Shown here: positions 35,530 to 37,114 of the stretch, piece by piece
Numbering within the stretch: the stretch's first letter is position 1
Layout of the letters: each line of letters opens with the position of its first letter
DNA from: an uncultured Prevotellaceae bacterium
GTDB taxonomy: Bacteria; Bacteroidota; Bacteroidia; Bacteroidales; Bacteroidaceae
DNA length: 37,114 nucleotides
Reading direction: 5' to 3'
Assembly (NCBI GenBank): GCA_945833925.1
Contig: CAMAFX010000018.1
Coordinates: forward strand, 1 to 37,114
Program-made: the position numbers and the translations under genes
The notes under the pieces: generated by a model
Seen by the model: the letters and a program-made list of their open reading frames with translations, nothing else
The model's database searches: none
What the model was told of the DNA's origin: nothing

Positions 35530-36940
35530 GGCTGGGCGATTGCCGTCTATGTGCTTTGCCTGCTGGCGTTTGCCCTGCTGGCGGCTCGGCAATATTCCAC
35601 CGCCGTGCGTCGCCGTCGCCTGAGACAGATGGAGGCACAGCTGTCGGAGATGAAATTCCGCTTCTTCACCAATATCAGCCATGAACTACGCACACCGCTC
35701 ACGCTGATGCTCGTGCCCGTGGAACAGATGCTGACCAACGCCACCCTGCCCGAGCGCGACCGCGAACGCCTAGAAACCATCAAGCGCAATGCACTGGAAC
35801 TGCAACAGCTCATCGACCACATGCTCGATTTCCGACGCATGGAGCTCGGCGATGTACACCTCAACAAAAGAAACGGCGACATGAAGGCTCTCATGGCTAT
35901 GGCTCAGGACTCCTTCCAGTCGCTGGCACAGCATAAGCACATCGACCTTCGCTTCCTACACGACGACGCCAACTTCTATGCCACCTTCGACCACGAGAAG
36001 ATACGCCATGTGCTATGGAACCTGCTGAGCAATGCCATGAAATTCACCCCCGAAGGAGGGCACGTCACGATGAGTCTGACCACCGATACGTCCTCGAACG
36101 AGCTCGTTGTACACGTCGCCGACACAGGCACAGGACTTCCCGAGAGTGAGATACCGCACGTCTTCGACCGCTACTATCAGTCGGCCAACGCGTCGTCGCA
36201 AGGCGGAAGCGGCATTGGCCTGAATCTCGTCCGCGAGACGGTGTAGCTTCATGGCGGCAAGGTTGGCGTCAACAGCCAGGAAGGACTACATCATGTTGAT
36301 CGTCAGCGACGTGATGATGCCTATCATGGACGGTATGGAACTCTGCCGACGCGTGAAGACCGACGAGAACACCAGCCACCTGCCCGTCATCCTCCTCACG
36401 GCAAAGACAGGCGACGAATCGCGACTCGAAGGTTACAAGATGGGAGCCGATAGCTATCTCACCAAGCCTTTCAGCATGGCCGTGCTACAAAGCCGCATCA
36501 AACACTTGCTGGAACAACGGCAGAGCCAACAGCAACAGTTCCAGCACGACAACAGCTGCGATGCAACACCGCTGACACATTCGCCATTCGACGAGGAATT
36601 CCTCGCACGCGGCATAAAAGCCGTGCAGAACCATTTGTCAGACAAAGCCTACGGTGTCAACCAGTTCAGCGATGACATGTGCGCCAGCCGGATGACCCTC
36701 TACCGCAAGATACACGCCATCACCGGGCAGTCGCCTAGCGAATTTATCACCACCATACGCCTCAAGCATGCCGCCCATCTGCTGGAAACCTCCACGCTGA
36801 GCATTGCCCTCGTGTCGGAGCATACAGGTTTTTCATCCCCCAGTTTCTTTGCCAAGCAGTTTGCCAAGATGTTCGGCTGCCTGCCCAAAGACTACCGGGG
36901 ACTATCCGAATATAAAGAAAGAAATACAAAGTTTAACTAA
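35530..36940 (+). pseudogene. Hybrid two-component regulator relic (kinase, receiver, AraC) with deletions
   Basis: Starts at the membrane helix (WAIAVYVLCLLAFALLAARQ), followed by a HisKA with His at about 35680 (FFTNISHELRTPLT) and a HATPase with GTGLPESEIPHVFDRYY. At about 36244 an in-frame TAG interrupts VRETV just where homologues read on. After about 36290 the frame changes and a receiver begins mid-domain at IVSDVMMPIMDG, then an AraC HTH reads to 36940. The entire periplasmic sensor is missing, as is about 80-100 residues between HATPase and receiver. This is what remains of an HTCS of the type regulating polysaccharide utilisation. Confidence 0.85.
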
Positions 36941-36945
36941 AAAGA

Positions 36946-36978
36946 AAATCCGCATAACTCATTGTGTTATGCGGATTT
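36946..36978. terminator. Terminator after the regulator relic
   Basis: A perfect 13-base stem (AAATCCGCATAAC against GTTATGCGGATTT), 7-base loop, A- and T-rich flanks on both sides. It can serve the plus-strand relic and the minus-strand gene entering from the right. Confidence 0.8.
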
Positions 36979-37050
36979 ATCTATCTATACCTTTCGGTAG
37001 TTATCCATACTTACTTCACCTCCTCGAAAATAAGCACTACTGATTATCAG

Positions 37051-37114
37051 TTACTTACGGAGGCTTTGGTACAAATAAGGAACGCCATAAGCATCCTTAA
37101 TGTTATCAATCAAC
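37051..37114 (-). CDS. C-terminal fragment of a gene running off the right edge
   Basis: The last 20 codons of a minus-strand frame read LIDNIKDAYGVPYLYQSLRK, then TAA, and continue past the window. The family cannot be told from this much. It is followed by the shared terminator. Confidence 0.4.
   Translation of the reverse strand, partial: LIDNIKDAYGVPYLYQSLRK

Noticed and set aside
36990..37030. A tiny minus-strand frame after AGGAGG (MDNYRKV)
   Set aside because: Seven codons only; the Shine-Dalgarno-like site alone is not enough, as Bacteroidetes rely little on it.

Overview
This window looks like chromosomal DNA from a member of the Bacteroidales, most like Prevotella and relatives. 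The support is indirect but consistent. Promoters of the Bacteroidetes type (TTTG, about 19 bases, TAnnTTTG) precede several genes. Glycolysis uses a PPi-dependent phosphofructokinase. There is a DUF4494 protein, a TSCPD protein, a secreted protein ending in a type IX-like sorting tail, and a relic of a hybrid two-component regulator. I cannot fix the genus from sequence alone.

Layout. 0-2.8 kb: a large secreted transglutaminase-like protein (+). 2.8-5.3 kb: a Crp/Fnr-type regulator and lepA (-). 5.5-6.7 kb: a small winged-helix protein (-) and a lipoprotein made of two tandem copies of one domain (+). 6.7-13.3 kb: a minus-strand block with a glycosyltransferase, a TSCPD protein, yebC and pheT (the last three probably one operon with a terminator), then dnaB. 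13.5-14.9 kb: a small secreted acidic-tailed protein whose 3' end overlaps menA (+). 15.0-17.2 kb: mtnN-cutC-DUF3108 operon (-). 17.3-18.0 kb: a stand-alone protein resembling only the C-terminal part of RecQ (+). 18.1-20.7 kb: pfp and a membrane-anchored GH25 lysozyme (-). 21.0-27.1 kb: a plus-strand run of a small conserved protein, an acyltransferase, a split amidase-like cell-wall protein, ygiQ and a DUF4494 protein, with three unusual arrays of 8-base repeats between the last genes. 27.35-30.5 kb: the GDP-L-fucose operon manC-gmd-fcl (-).

The right end (30.6-37.1 kb) is accessory and decaying. It has a frameshifted membrane-anchored AraC-type regulator, a noncoding stretch with A/T-tract palindromes and a 22-base minisatellite, and an intact large secreted HEIGH metalloprotease-like protein with a textbook promoter. 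Beyond that lie the internally deleted relics of a GH2 beta-galactosidase (-) and a hybrid two-component regulator (+). These are joined head to head exactly where both have lost their N-terminal halves. The pair reads as the remains of a polysaccharide-utilisation locus.

The most unusual items are the helicase-less RecQ C-terminal protein, the GANNNATC-like 8-base arrays flanking ygiQ and the DUF4494 gene, the 22-base minisatellite with A/T palindromes, and the condensed GH2/regulator relic. I found no tRNA, rRNA, CRISPR array, insertion sequence or phage gene.
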